A stretch of 64,000 nt of DNA from Phaeocystidibacter sp965659725 (GCA_965659725.1 CBFHXG010000001.1:62001-126000); one strand, 5' to 3'. Shown: positions 1 to 9,557, counted from the first letter of the stretch. Notes: generated by a model not told the origin, from the letters alone. Translations and numbers: made by a program.

Positions 1-2931
1 GAATCGCAAGCGAGCTGCTTCTATTGCGGCATCCATGAGCGACATGCCTTCGTCGAACTTGATCTTTGCAAACTCGATGATAAGGATGGCGTTCTTCGCT
101 GCCATGGCAATCAACATGACCAAACTGATTTGTGCAAAGATGTTGAAGTCGTATCCACCCAATATCATTCTACCTATCAATAGGAAGATCAATGCTCCGA
201 ACAAGGCGAAAGGTGTACCCATTAGGATACTCAATGGCATAGACCAGCTTTCGTATTGAGCGGCGAGGATGAGAAATACGAAGAAGAGTGAAAAGGCAAA
301 GATGATACCTATCGAACCTGCGGCTTTTTCTTCTTGATACGACATTCCGTTCCATGAAGTTCCCATATCTGCTGGGAGCACTTCTGATGCCACTTCACGG
401 AGCGCTTCCATGGCCTGAGCTGAGGAATACCCCTCGGCGGGTTGCCCAGTTACTTCAGCGGCTCGGAAGAGATTGAATCGGTTGGTATAATCGGGGCCAT
501 AGACCTCGCTTACATCTACTAACGCAGCGAGAGGCACATCACCTCCTTTGTTATTCTTTACGAAGAAAAGGTTCAAACCTTGCTCATCTTGCCGGTATTC
601 GGCCTCAGCCTGTACATAGGTTCTATACAATCGTCCGAATCTATTGAAGTCATTAACATAGGCGCCTCCGAGGAATGCGGCGAATGTGGTTTGTACATCT
701 TCGAGTCGGACACCGGCTTGCAACACTTTATCTCGGTTGATGGTGATCTTCTTTTGGGGCACGGAGGCTTGATACATAGAAACTGCAGAACCGATCTCTG
801 GTCGGGCTTGTGCCGCTTGAATAAAGTTCCTCAGATGTGTTTCGAGGTATTGTGGTGAATTACCGCTGCGATCTTGGATCATTATGGAATAACCACTGCC
901 GTTTCCCAGTCCCGGGATAGGAGGGGGACCGAAAGCATAACCCTGACCATCGGCCACGCCCATGTAGAGTTTACCGTTTAGGGCCCTGGAGATCTGAAGG
1001 GCTGTTGGCATCCTATCGTCCCAATCCACCAGTTTCACAAAGATGAAACCTGAATTAGGAGCCATGGCGCCAGAGAGTAGACTAAATCCGCCTACAGATG
1101 TAACATGCTCAACAGCAGGTAATTCAGCCAGGATGCCTTCGATTTGCTTCATGGATTCATCGGTCCTTTGCAGAGATGAAGCCATTGGAAGTTGAAGATT
1201 GACGAAGATGTATCCTTGATCTTCTTCAGGAATAAAGCCGCCAGGGAGCTTTGCTCCAACGATGATGGCTGCAATTAAGATGACGACAGTATACACCAGG
1301 CTGCGCTTGAACTTGCGCGTGATGGCGGTGGCAAAACTGGAATAACTTTCAGTGCTCTTATCGAACCAGCGGTTGAATCCACGGAAGAAAGGACCTAAGA
1401 GACCCTTCGGTTCAGATGGAGCCCTGAGGATGCGTGAACACAATGCCGGAGAGAGACTCAGAGCGTTGATGCTCGAGAAAACGGTAGATACAGCAACGGT
1501 GATAGCAAATTGTTGATAGAGTTGTCCTGTAATGCCGGAGATGAATGAAACTGGAAGGAATACGGCTACGAGCACCAAAGTCGTGGCAATCACGGGAACC
1601 GTAACCTCTTTCATTGCCTTAGTAGTGGCTTCTTTGGCCGACATTCCCTCTGCCATGTTCACTTGTACGGCTTCTACAACTACGATGGCATCATCTACCA
1701 CGATACCGATGGCTAGTACCAATCCGAGGAGGGATAGTACGTTGATGGAAAAGCCGAGAAGCGGGAAGAAGGCAAATGCTGCGAGTAACGAAACGGGGAT
1801 AGCAAGTGTGGGGATCAGCGTGGCCCGAGCATCTTGGATGAACAAGTAAACAACGAGTACAACTAGGACCAAAGCTACGATCAATGTAATGATGATCTCT
1901 TTTATACCGGCCGTGATCGGAGCGGTGGAGTCGAGGGCCACCGTGTAGCTCATGTTTTCCGGAAACTCGTTCGACATCTCTTTCATTGCGATGCGTACGT
2001 TCTCGGCCAATTCAACGGCATTGGTGCCGGGCGCTTGATAAATCGCGATTGCCGCACATGGATCACCGTTCAATCGGGAGCGCGCATTGTAACTCTCGAC
2101 CTCCAAAGCTATCCTAGCAATGTCGCGTAGCTTTACTTGAGAGCCATCTTGATTGGTCCTTACGATGATATCACCAAACTCTTCTTTTGTTTGAAGGCGA
2201 TCGGGAAGGCGCACTGTATAGGTGAATTCTGTTCCCTCGGGAGCTGGTTCTGCCCCAAACTTACCACCTGGAACGATGACGTTCTGTGCCCTGATTGCCG
2301 CCTGGATCTCTTGGATCGATATTCCAAGCGTGGATAGTCGATCTGGTCGGATCCAGATACGCATGGAGTAATTGCTTGAACCAAGGACATCCACCCTACC
2401 GATACCGCGTATCCTCGAAAGCTCGTCCTTGATGTTGATCAACGCATAGTTTCCAAGGAAATCCTGATCGATACGAGGATCGGTGGATGTCAACCCAAGC
2501 AACATCAAGATGTTGGGCATGGACTTCTGTGTGGTGACGCCCAACCTTTTTACTTCTTCGGGTAGTTTAGCGGTAGCAGATGAAACGCGGTTTTGAACGA
2601 AGACCGTGTTCATATCCGGGTCTGTTCCAATATCAAAGCTCACATCCAACGACATAGTACCATCATTGGAGTTGATGGACTTCATGTAGATCATATTATC
2701 TACACCATTCACTTGCTCTTCGATAGGGGCGGCAACACTCTGTTCGATACTTACGGCATTGGCGCCAGTGTAATTCGCTCTAACTTGAACAATGGGCGGG
2801 GTGATGTTAGGGTATTGTTCGATGGGGAGTCCGAGGATACTCACAGCTCCTACAACGGCCATGATAATGGCAATGACGAATGCCATGATCGGACGTTGAA
2901 CGAAAAAGTGGTGTTTGGTTGGAGTGCTCAT
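1..2931 (-). CDS. RND efflux transporter permease, HAE1/AcrB type (3' end outside window)
   Basis: Inner-membrane proton-driven drug exporter of the tripartite RND type. 977 codons are visible from ATG 2931 and the frame is still open at base 1, so about 50-80 C-terminal residues are missing. The N-terminus MSTPTKHHFFVQRPIMAF is typical of HAE1 permeases. The proton-relay acidic pair of TM4 is present as VVDDAIVVVE (Asp413-Asp414, like AcrB D407/D408). The TM10 lysine is in AAKNAILIIEF (about Lys946, like AcrB K940). It overlaps the stop of the upstream adaptor gene by 4 nt, so the two are translated as one unit. An outer-membrane TolC-like partner is probably beyond the left edge. Function is sure at family level; the substrate is not visible. 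Confidence 0.96.
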   Translation of the reverse strand, partial: MSTPTKHHFFVQRPIMAFVIAIIMAVVGAVSILGLPIEQYPNITPPIVQVRANYTGANAVSIEQSVAAPIEEQVNGVDNMIYMKSINSNDGTMSLDVSFDIGTDPDMNTVFVQNRVSSATAKLPEEVKRLGVTTQKSMPNILMLLGLTSTDPRIDQDFLGNYALINIKDELSRIRGIGRVDVLGSSNYSMRIWIRPDRLSTLGISIQEIQAAIRAQNVIVPGGKFGAEPAPEGTEFTYTVRLPDRLQTKEEFGDIIVRTNQDGSQVKLRDIARIALEVESYNARSRLNGDPCAAIAIYQAPGTNAVELAENVRIAMKEMSNEFPENMSYTVALDSTAPITAGIKEIIITLIVALVLVVLVVYLFIQDARATLIPTLAIPVSLLAAFAFFPLLGFSINVLSLLGLVLAIGIVVDDAIVVVEAVQVNMAEGMSAKEATTKAMKEVTVPVIATTLVLVAVFLPVSFISGITGQLYQQFAITVAVSTVFSSINALSLSPALCSRILRAPSEPKGLLGPFFRGFNRWFDKSTESYSSFATAITRKFKRSLVYTVVILIAAIIVGAKLPGGFIPEEDQGYIFVNLQLPMASSLQRTDESMKQIEGILAELPAVEHVTSVGGFSLLSGAMAPNSGFIFVKLVDWDDRMPTALQISRALNGKLYMGVADGQGYAFGPPPIPGLGNGSGYSIMIQDRSGNSPQYLETHLRNFIQAAQARPEIGSAVSMYQASVPQKKITINRDKVLQAGVRLEDVQTTFAAFLGGAYVNDFNRFGRLYRTYVQAEAEYRQDEQGLNLFFVKNNKGGDVPLAALVDVSEVYGPDYTNRFNLFRAAEVTGQPAEGYSSAQAMEALREVASEVLPADMGTSWNGMSYQEEKAAGSIGIIFAFSLFFVFLILAAQYESWSMPLSILMGTPFALFGALIFLLIGRMILGGYDFNIFAQISLVMLIAMAAKNAILIIEFAKIKFDEGMSLMDAAIEAARLRF

Positions 2932-4067
2932 AGTTCAACGCCGTTGACAGATGTAAATGTGGTATCAACAGGTTGAATTGCCGCACCGGATCCAGCTGCT
3001 TGAATGCCTTCCAAGATGATCTTATCACCTTGTTCAAGTCCGCTTTTGATAACCCTTAAATCGGTCCAGTCCCTTCCTACCTCTACGAATCTTCTCTCGG
3101 CTACATTCTCGTCATTGAGCACAAAAACGAATTTCTCGCCTTGTAGATCACCAATGGATCGAGAAGGAACAACGAGCTCTTCTTTTTTATTGTCGAATGA
3201 TATCCTCAGTTTCACGAACTGACCAGGGCGTATCAATTGATCTTCATTTGGGAAAAGCACTTGAGCGCGAATGGATCCAGTTGATCGATCCACGGCGCGA
3301 TCCAAGAAATCAAAGGAACCCTCAACGTTGAAAAGAGATCCATCCGCTAGTACGATGCTGAACTTTGCACCTTCTTTACCCTCTCGTTGCTGTTCACGTT
3401 GATTCCTCATAATACCAATGAATTGGGCTTCGGGGATGAAGAATTCCACTCTGAAAGAATCAATGCGACTAACTGTATTGAGTATCACGGGGTTAGGAGA
3501 TCTTCCTACATATTCACCTTCACGAGCTTCGGTCTTGCCAATGACTCCAGTGATCGGCGATGAAATCCTGGCGTAGCCTAATTCGATCTTTGCAAGGTCT
3601 ACTTCAGCCTTTGCTGCTTCAACGGAGGCAACGGCAGCTTCATACTGAGCCACGGCAGCATCAAGGTCGCTGCGGCTCACCGCATTCCTTTCGGCAAGTG
3701 GTCGGATGCGATCGAGGTCGCTCTTTGTTTTGACTTCATTTGTTTTGGCCTGTGCCAACTTACTTTGAGCGGAGTTCAATCTCGCTTGATAAGGAAGAGG
3801 GTCGATCGTATAAAGGAGTTTTCCTTTTTCTACAGTAGATCCTTCGTTGAAGGTCATTTCCTCCAAGAATCCTTCAACACGGGCGCGAATGGGAATGTCT
3901 TGGATACCGTAGACCTGTCCGGGGAATTCCGCAATAATAGGAACGGACATCTTGGCGACTTCAACAACCGGTGTTGGTTTTGGCGGAATGCTTGCATTCT
4001 CCTTCGATCCGCAGCTGGTCAGTACCGCAATTCCAAGAACGCAAGCCGTTAGGTTGGCTAGTTTCAT
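2928..4067 (-). CDS. RND efflux periplasmic adaptor subunit (membrane fusion protein), lipoprotein
   Basis: 379 residues. The N-terminus is a lipoprotein signal with lipobox LTSC (Cys19). The order is then typical of AcrA/MexA proteins: a first beta/lipoyl half (about 45-95), a coiled-coil hairpin rich in Ala/Gln/Glu (about 95-165, with AQSKLAQAKTNEVKTKSDL), the second lipoyl half (ISSPITGVIGKTEAREGEYV), then beta-barrel and membrane-proximal domains. It links the inner-membrane permease to an outer-membrane channel. Its stop overlaps the permease start (ATGA at 2928-2931). An intrinsic terminator lies just upstream at 4080-4108, so this operon does not continue from the E2 gene and should have its own promoter. 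Confidence 0.95.
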   Translation of the reverse strand: MKLANLTACVLGIAVLTSCGSKENASIPPKPTPVVEVAKMSVPIIAEFPGQVYGIQDIPIRARVEGFLEEMTFNEGSTVEKGKLLYTIDPLPYQARLNSAQSKLAQAKTNEVKTKSDLDRIRPLAERNAVSRSDLDAAVAQYEAAVASVEAAKAEVDLAKIELGYARISSPITGVIGKTEAREGEYVGRSPNPVILNTVSRIDSFRVEFFIPEAQFIGIMRNQREQQREGKEGAKFSIVLADGSLFNVEGSFDFLDRAVDRSTGSIRAQVLFPNEDQLIRPGQFVKLRISFDNKKEELVVPSRSIGDLQGEKFVFVLNDENVAERRFVEVGRDWTDLRVIKSGLEQGDKIILEGIQAAGSGAAIQPVDTTFTSVNGVEL

Positions 4068-4079
4068 CTGACATAGAAT

Positions 4080-4108
4080 AAAAAAGGGTGTCTGTAGTAG
4101 ACACCCTT
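4080..4108 (-). terminator. Rho-independent terminator after the E2 gene
   Basis: On the minus strand a perfect 9-bp stem AAGGGTGTC/GACACCCTT (4108-4100 and 4092-4084) with a 7-nt loop is followed by six T (4085-4080). It lies 29 nt past the E2 stop codon and directly before the adaptor gene start, separating the two transcription units. Confidence 0.9.
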
Positions 4109-4136
4109 AAATATACTTAAGCCTCAGCTAATTCGA

Positions 4137-5489
4137 TCAAAATTCTCGATTAACATCCCATTCTTCAAGATAATCAGCTACGCGGCGCACGAACATACCG
4201 CCGAGGGCGCCGTCCACTACGCGGTGGTCGTATGAATGGGAGAGGAACATCTTGTGACGGATCGCGATCATATCGCCTTCAGGAGTTTCCACTACTGCAG
4301 GTTTTTTCACGATAGCTCCAACCGCCATGATGGCTACTTGAGGCTGATTGATGATCGGTGTACCCATAACGTTGCCGAATGAACCGACATTGGTAAGTGT
4401 GTATGTACCGTCCTTGATCTCATCTGGAGACAATTTGTTGGCGCGGGCACGGTTGGCCAGATCGTTTACCTGCTTGGTAAGACCAACTAGGTTGAGTTGA
4501 TCTGCGTTCTTCACAACTGGAACGATCAAGTTTCCACTTGGAAGAGCGGCAGCCATGCCAATGTTGATCGGCTTATGCTTCACGATTTTATCTCCGTCTA
4601 CCGAAATATTGATGTTCGGGAAGTCTTTGATGGCCTTGACCAAGGCTTCGATGAAGATAGGGGTGAAGGTGATCTTCTGGCCTTCGCGCTCTTGGAATTC
4701 TTTCTTGACCTTGTTTCTCCAATTGACGATGTTGGTAACATCAGCCTCAACGAAGCTTGTTACGTGGGGAGAAACGTGCTTGCTCATCACCATGTGCTCG
4801 GAGATGAGTTTACGCATGCGGTCCATTTCTACGATCTCATCGCCAGGGAAAACTGGGATGGTACCGGTATATTTCGGCATTTGTCCGCCACCCGCCGCTG
4901 GTGCTGCTTGTTTGGCAGCAGGCTTTTCAGCTGGAGCTGCTGCAGGTTTGGCAGGAGCACTACCACGTCCTTCGATGTATGAAAGGATATCGTGCTTCGT
5001 AACACGGCCTTCTGAACCAGAACCGTCGATGCTATCGAGTTCACTTTGAGATACGCCTTCTTTTTCAGCAATGCTGCGTACCAATGGAGAATAGAATCTG
5101 CCATTGCTCTCGCGAGCGATCTTGCCGGTAGTTTCAACCGCTTCTTGAACACGAGATTCTGCCTCCGCTACTGCATCATTGGAAGCAGCTGGCTTATCTT
5201 CTTTCTTTTCTTCTTTGGCTGGAGCGGCTGCTGCAGGAGCATCGTCACCATCCGTTTCGATGATGGCAATTACATCACCTACTTGAACTACATCGTTTTC
5301 GGCGTACTTCCTTTCAACGAGCTTTCCTTCAACAGGTGATGGAACTTCACTGTCCACTTTGTCGGTGGCAATTTCAAGAACCGATTCCTCGATGTCGATG
5401 GAATCTCCCTCTTCTTTTAGCCAATTGATAATAGTGGCTTCTGCCACACTTTCGCCCATCTTGGGCATGATCAATTCATACTGAGCCAT
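4137..5489 (-). CDS. 2-oxo acid dehydrogenase complex dihydrolipoamide acyltransferase (E2)
   Basis: Core acyltransferase of a 2-oxoacid dehydrogenase complex, moving the acyl group from the lipoyl arm to CoA. 450 residues: one lipoyl domain (1-80) with the lipoylated lysine in EIATDKVDSEV (Lys44), an Ala/Pro/Lys/Glu-rich linker, the E1/E3-binding domain (about 131-170, FYSPLVRSIAEKEGVS), a second Ala/Pro linker, and the catalytic domain (about 215-450) with active-site motif DHRVVDG (His422, Asp426). A single lipoyl domain and the N-terminal sequence resemble the branched-chain/generic Bacteroidota E2. E1 and E3 are not adjacent, so pyruvate, 2-oxoglutarate and branched-chain substrates cannot be told apart. 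Monocistronic by its flanking terminator and -7 box. Confidence 0.93.
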   Translation of the reverse strand: MAQYELIMPKMGESVAEATIINWLKEEGDSIDIEESVLEIATDKVDSEVPSPVEGKLVERKYAENDVVQVGDVIAIIETDGDDAPAAAAPAKEEKKEDKPAASNDAVAEAESRVQEAVETTGKIARESNGRFYSPLVRSIAEKEGVSQSELDSIDGSGSEGRVTKHDILSYIEGRGSAPAKPAAAPAEKPAAKQAAPAAGGGQMPKYTGTIPVFPGDEIVEMDRMRKLISEHMVMSKHVSPHVTSFVEADVTNIVNWRNKVKKEFQEREGQKITFTPIFIEALVKAIKDFPNINISVDGDKIVKHKPINIGMAAALPSGNLIVPVVKNADQLNLVGLTKQVNDLANRARANKLSPDEIKDGTYTLTNVGSFGNVMGTPIINQPQVAIMAVGAIVKKPAVVETPEGDMIAIRHKMFLSHSYDHRVVDGALGGMFVRRVADYLEEWDVNREF

Positions 5490-5513
5490 AGGTTGCGTTC
5501 TTTTTCGCGACTG

Positions 5514-5521
5514 CGAAGGTA
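5514..5521 (-). promoter_or_regulatory. Bacteroidota -7 promoter element for the E2 gene
   Basis: Minus-strand TACCTTCG, matching TAnnTTTG with one pyrimidine change, 24 nt before the E2 ATG. No convincing TTG at -33 was found. Confidence 0.5.
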
Positions 5522-5579
5522 AGAAAAAGGTCGGGGAGAAGTGGGCTTTTTTGTGAGTGGTTGCAAGATGTCAGACTCA

Positions 5580-7466
5580 CTATTTGCCTATGCGAATGTA
5601 GCGAATGAGGGTCCTAGCATCCAAATTGACATCCACGGTCTTTGCATATGCCAGGTTTGCCTCGTTTTGCAAGGTGTTGTCAGACAGAAACTTGACAGGG
5701 ATAACACCCATTTTTAGGCTGGGAAGATCGTTCGGATTTCCGCTATAACCCACCCAGGTCTTTACCCCAATGAAAACGGCGAAACTATTCCACCAAAGTA
5801 CTCTGAGTCGGGGTGCCCAAATGGCGATTGGGGATAAGATCCAAAGGAATGCAGCCACGGCAATATCGAAGGATCGCTTAGCACGAAGTACATCTCTTTG
5901 CGCTATTCTTAAGTGGTCTTTCTTGGTCGTTTTGCCTTGTGTGTGGATGCTATCGCTGCCTATCATCCACTGCGCTTTAGGATAAGCGATCTGAAACCGA
6001 ATTCCCGATGCATTCCTAGCAACGATATTAGAAATGATGTCTTTATAGCTCAATGCATCGGCATCAAAAATGATCTCATTGATGTCATTCGCGTGAATGT
6101 GATCTGTCCATTTATCATCCTTTATGGTGATAAACAGATCTATATTGCCTTCGTCCTGAGCCATTTGCTCAACAATGGAAATGGATTCGGCATCACCAAC
6201 AAATGCAATACGCCGTTGTCCACTTTTCCAAAAGCCCATTCCGGCTGCGGGAAACAGGCTCAACGCAAATCGAAGGAGCATCACCGAGAAGGTCATCCAG
6301 CCGGCGCCAAGCAATATGAGAGCTCTAGAAAAGCGTACATCTTCAGGCGAAAGGGCGTACAGTCCGAATATGAGTCCAGTTCCCACGGCCAAGCCAAGCA
6401 GGATACGATTGAGCTGTATTGGCTTTCGATAGCTTCCGAGAAGCAGCATTCCGATGATCCAAAGGAAACCATAGAGCGGAGTTATTCCCCATTTATAGAA
6501 ATCTGGATATCCTCCTCCTTCAATGAAACGATGATTGGATTCCCAATACCGAATGATGAGTTGCATACCACCCGTGAAGATGATGAGATCGCCCAAAGGA
6601 AGACTGATACGTTGGATGATGCGTTTGATCACGCTCACACCCGCCCGCAGGTATATGGCAGCTCGGATCAGTAGTCCAAATGTTTTCGCGTAGCCCTTGG
6701 ACAGATGCTTTCGGGCAAAGATGAGCATAGCATTGTAGAAAAGGAATACGTAGTTCAAGCTTCCTTTTTTTGTGCTTTCGCCCTTGTAATGGATGATTGG
6801 TGAATCAGCAAAGTAGTGTACCTCGAATCCCGCTTTCTCTATGCAGTAACTGAGGTCGATGTCCTCACCATACATGAAGTAGGTCTCATCCAATCCACCT
6901 GCTTGATCCCATGCATCCTTGCGCATCAACATATAGGCACCGGCGAGGATCTCCACGCGATGGTTCTCATTGGCAGATAGATGGCCTAGGTGATAGCGTG
7001 CAAATTTCTTTGATCTCGGAAATAGGCTGCTCAATCCGAATATCTTGTAGAATGCCACCCAAGGACTTGGCATTCCGCGCTTTGATTCAGGAAGGAAGTT
7101 TCCAGAGCCATCGTGCATCTTTATGCCCAAGGCACCACACTTGGGGTTCTTCTTCATATAGTTCAAAGCCAACTTCAGATTGTCTTCTGGAAGTATCGTA
7201 TCTGGATTCAAAAGGAGGATATAATCGCCGGAGGACTGAGCTGCAGCCTGATTATTGGCGGTAGCGAAGCCAACGTTCTTCTTGTTATCGATGCATTTGA
7301 CCCATGGATAAATAGACCTAACCATTTCCATCGAGTCATCGGAAGAGTCGTTGTCGACCACCCAAACTTCTGCATCGATGCCCTCAATAGCACGTTCTAC
7401 AGAACGCAGGCATTGCTCCAAAAAGGAGCGCACGTTGTAGTTAACGATGACGATGGATAGTTTCAA
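5580..7466 (-). CDS. Family 2 glycosyltransferase fused to membrane/Rossmann module and a degenerate polyprenyl-phosphate sugar transferase tail
   Basis: 628 residues. Residues 1-300 are a GT2 catalytic domain (SIVIVNYNVRSFLEQCLRSV, then WVVDNDSSDDS, LLLNPDTILPEDN and YGEDIDLSYCIEKAGF), like rhamnosyltransferase-type enzymes. About 320-410 holds hydrophobic helices. About 419-526 (RIAFVGDAESISIVEQM) resembles the Rossmann-like CoA_binding_3 domain of polyprenyl-phosphate hexose-1-phosphate transferases. From 527, KRSFDIAVAAFLWILSP matches the membrane anchor of the Bac_transf domain, but the part holding its catalytic Asp-Glu pair is missing; only KTWVGYSG, like its VGPRP region, remains. The tail is therefore probably non-catalytic. 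It likely builds surface polysaccharide. Last gene of the recR operon, overlapping its neighbour by 4 nt. Confidence 0.85.
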   Translation of the reverse strand: MKLSIVIVNYNVRSFLEQCLRSVERAIEGIDAEVWVVDNDSSDDSMEMVRSIYPWVKCIDNKKNVGFATANNQAAAQSSGDYILLLNPDTILPEDNLKLALNYMKKNPKCGALGIKMHDGSGNFLPESKRGMPSPWVAFYKIFGLSSLFPRSKKFARYHLGHLSANENHRVEILAGAYMLMRKDAWDQAGGLDETYFMYGEDIDLSYCIEKAGFEVHYFADSPIIHYKGESTKKGSLNYVFLFYNAMLIFARKHLSKGYAKTFGLLIRAAIYLRAGVSVIKRIIQRISLPLGDLIIFTGGMQLIIRYWESNHRFIEGGGYPDFYKWGITPLYGFLWIIGMLLLGSYRKPIQLNRILLGLAVGTGLIFGLYALSPEDVRFSRALILLGAGWMTFSVMLLRFALSLFPAAGMGFWKSGQRRIAFVGDAESISIVEQMAQDEGNIDLFITIKDDKWTDHIHANDINEIIFDADALSYKDIISNIVARNASGIRFQIAYPKAQWMIGSDSIHTQGKTTKKDHLRIAQRDVLRAKRSFDIAVAAFLWILSPIAIWAPRLRVLWWNSFAVFIGVKTWVGYSGNPNDLPSLKMGVIPVKFLSDNTLQNEANLAYAKTVDVNLDARTLIRYIRIGK

Positions 7467-8848
7467 GGTCGTGTCTCTGAGTCGATTAGTGGTTGTCCAT
7501 AACGGGAAAGGAGGTCGTGACCGTATTTCTGACGGTTAAAGATCTCCGCTTCGGGGGCGTAAAATATGGACTTTCCTTCTTTCATCGCGTCTATCATCGT
7601 GCTTTCGTCGATGTAGTAGAAGTGATAAAGCTGCTTTCTGTCGATGAATGAAGGTTGATCGATGAGTTCAACCTCGATCATTGGATACCACCACCCGGTT
7701 ACAACTACTGATCCTTCAGGTAGTTGACGCATGGCGTTCGACAGGATGTCGGTCGATCTATGTTTGTTCCTACGTTTGGCACCAGGGTCGGGAAGGAGGA
7801 TCTGAACACCCATGGTTTGTCCACCCGCGGTGAATTGAAGATCGGCCTCTTCCTCAGGAATGCCTCTATATCGCTCAACCAGATCCGTTCCCAGTAAGAA
7901 TGGATTTAGGATCAAAAGTGCAAATCCATAATAGCCCCACTTCGTTTCGAGACGTGAGATAAACAATACACCGAATATGAAGGTAAAGGGAAGTAAGAAA
8001 ACGGATTTCTCAGGTAGCAGAAGAAACAATCCCAATGAGAAGAGAAGTGCCAGCAAATAAGGTGCATACTGCCATCGTGTAACATTTTGTAACACATCTT
8101 TCCAGCGAATTGTCAAGCTAGCAACGCCAAGCCCAACAACTCCCACGATTCCCCAAGCACCGATGGTTCCCTTGTACACGACCTTGAGCAACGAAGGATA
8201 GGGAAGGTCGTATGTATTGAAGAAATCCCATCCATATTTTGCCCACACAGGGTAATAGAAGACTGATGAAAGCGCGAAGGATAGGGCTGCGAATGATACA
8301 GCCCATTTCCATTGTGTCCTTTGGATAAGTAGTAGAAAGATAGGCAGCCCATACATTAGGTTTGGAAGACGGAGTCCCGTGGCCAAGGCCAAGCAGATGG
8401 CTGCCACTAACGCCTGTCTTTTTTCTGCATAATACCAAGCCATCAATAGGGTAGCTAAGGAAAGCGTGTATTCCATTGTTTCTGTCAGGGCAATGGTCAT
8501 AGCTGGTGTTAAGAAAAGACCAAGGGTGAGGAACTGTCGCTTGTTATCCCATTTGTAATACGAGGTGAGTTTTTGCGTGAAAATACCGGAAAGAAGCGCA
8601 CCTAGTCCGATAAGTAGGGGCCACATCAGGCCTCTAAGGTTGTAGGTGTATCGAAGCAGATACTCAAAAACAGGGTGGCCTGGAAGCCTGGACATATGGT
8701 ACTCACCTGATGTATAGCTCTCATATGCGGTGCAGACGGCCGTAAAGGAATCTTCTTCAGCCCCGTAGTACGGACTTCTCCAGAAAAGGGAGATGATCCA
8801 AATGATGAGGATGGCGTAGAAACCGAAAGTTAGTCGACTTGAGTTCAC
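7463..8848 (-). CDS. Polytopic membrane protein, GT-C glycosyltransferase-like
   Basis: 461 residues with about 9-10 hydrophobic helices through residue 310, followed by a soluble C-terminal domain of about 150 residues. The first extracytoplasmic loop carries an acidic cluster (YGAEEDSFTAV) and then SRLPGHPVFEYL, an arrangement seen in lipid-linked sugar (GT-C) transferases, where the acidic pair is catalytic. I do not recognise a specific family. It lies between recR and a glycosyltransferase, with 4-nt overlaps to both, which supports a role in glycan assembly. GT-C is an inference from topology; the substrate is unknown. Confidence 0.7.
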   Translation of the reverse strand: MNSSRLTFGFYAILIIWIISLFWRSPYYGAEEDSFTAVCTAYESYTSGEYHMSRLPGHPVFEYLLRYTYNLRGLMWPLLIGLGALLSGIFTQKLTSYYKWDNKRQFLTLGLFLTPAMTIALTETMEYTLSLATLLMAWYYAEKRQALVAAICLALATGLRLPNLMYGLPIFLLLIQRTQWKWAVSFAALSFALSSVFYYPVWAKYGWDFFNTYDLPYPSLLKVVYKGTIGAWGIVGVVGLGVASLTIRWKDVLQNVTRWQYAPYLLALLFSLGLFLLLPEKSVFLLPFTFIFGVLFISRLETKWGYYGFALLILNPFLLGTDLVERYRGIPEEEADLQFTAGGQTMGVQILLPDPGAKRRNKHRSTDILSNAMRQLPEGSVVVTGWWYPMIEVELIDQPSFIDRKQLYHFYYIDESTMIDAMKEGKSIFYAPEAEIFNRQKYGHDLLSRYGQPLIDSETRP

Positions 8849-9465
8849 TTTGAGCCCATGCTTTGTTCGTAGGGAACCCGATTTTGGAGTGATCGACCCA
8901 GGGTGATCTCATCGGCATATTCCAAAGCATCGCCAACGGCTAGTCCGCGTGCTATGGTACTTACATTGACCTTGTGCTCTGCAAGTCTCTTGTAGATGTA
9001 GAAAGTAGTAGTGTCTCCTTCCATGTTCGAACTAAGCGCAAAAATTACTTCCTGAATGTCTTGCGTTTCCGCTTTCTCAACTAAGGTTCGAATATTCAGT
9101 TCACCAGGACCAATTCCTTCCATAGGTGAGATTAATCCTCCTAGAACGTGATACAATCCGCGATACTGACTCGTCTGCTCGATGGCCATTACATCGCGAA
9201 TATCTTCAACCACACAGATGATGGATGAATCGCGCTTTGGATCTGCACAGATGTTACAGATCTCAGTGTCGCTGATGTTGTGACATTTCTGGCAATAAAC
9301 AACGTCGTCAACCAAATGTCGGAGGCCTTCAGAAAGTGCGTGAACTTCTTCAGGATCTTGACGAAGTAGATGCAGGGCTAGCCTCAGCGCAGTACGCTGA
9401 CCAATGCCTGGAAGCTTTGCTATTTCTCGGATAGCGGTCTCGAGTACCTTGGAAGAGTATTGCAT
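8845..9465 (-). CDS. recR: Recombination mediator RecR
   Basis: 206 residues from ATG 9465. The frame stays open to 9741, but sequence before 9465 is not RecR-like and MQYSSKVLETAIREIAKLPG is the usual N-terminus. Domains in order: helix-hairpin-helix (LPGIGQRTALRLALHLL), four-cysteine zinc finger (CQKCHNISDTEICNIC), Toprim domain (SIICVVEDIRDVMAIE through about 175) and a Walker-B-like tail. With RecF/RecO it loads RecA at gaps during daughter-strand repair; recF lies 25 kb away on the other strand. First gene of a three-gene operon with two membrane/glycan genes, an odd association. Confidence 0.96.
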   Translation of the reverse strand: MQYSSKVLETAIREIAKLPGIGQRTALRLALHLLRQDPEEVHALSEGLRHLVDDVVYCQKCHNISDTEICNICADPKRDSSIICVVEDIRDVMAIEQTSQYRGLYHVLGGLISPMEGIGPGELNIRTLVEKAETQDIQEVIFALSSNMEGDTTTFYIYKRLAEHKVNVSTIARGLAVGDALEYADEITLGRSLQNRVPYEQSMGSK

Positions 9466-9549
9466 GGGGTAAAGATAGGGTATAGTCACTTCTCTCCCGA
9501 GTCTAGTTCTGAGTGGATTTTGGGTGACTGTGGTCTGATGACTAACGAC

Positions 9550-9557
9550 TATATTCG
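9550..9557 (+). promoter_or_regulatory. -7 promoter element for the first sodium:solute symporter
   Basis: TATATTCG fits TAnnTTTG with a single T-to-C change. It ends only 5 nt before ATG 9563, so the predicted transcription start falls at or next to the start codon (leaderless mRNA). Confidence 0.5.

Noticed and set aside
4497..5049. Two overlapping plus-strand frames of about 160 codons opposite the E2 gene
   Set aside because: They lie wholly inside a clearly coding gene, overlap each other, and encode low-complexity hydrophobic/Ala-rich products with no family pattern.
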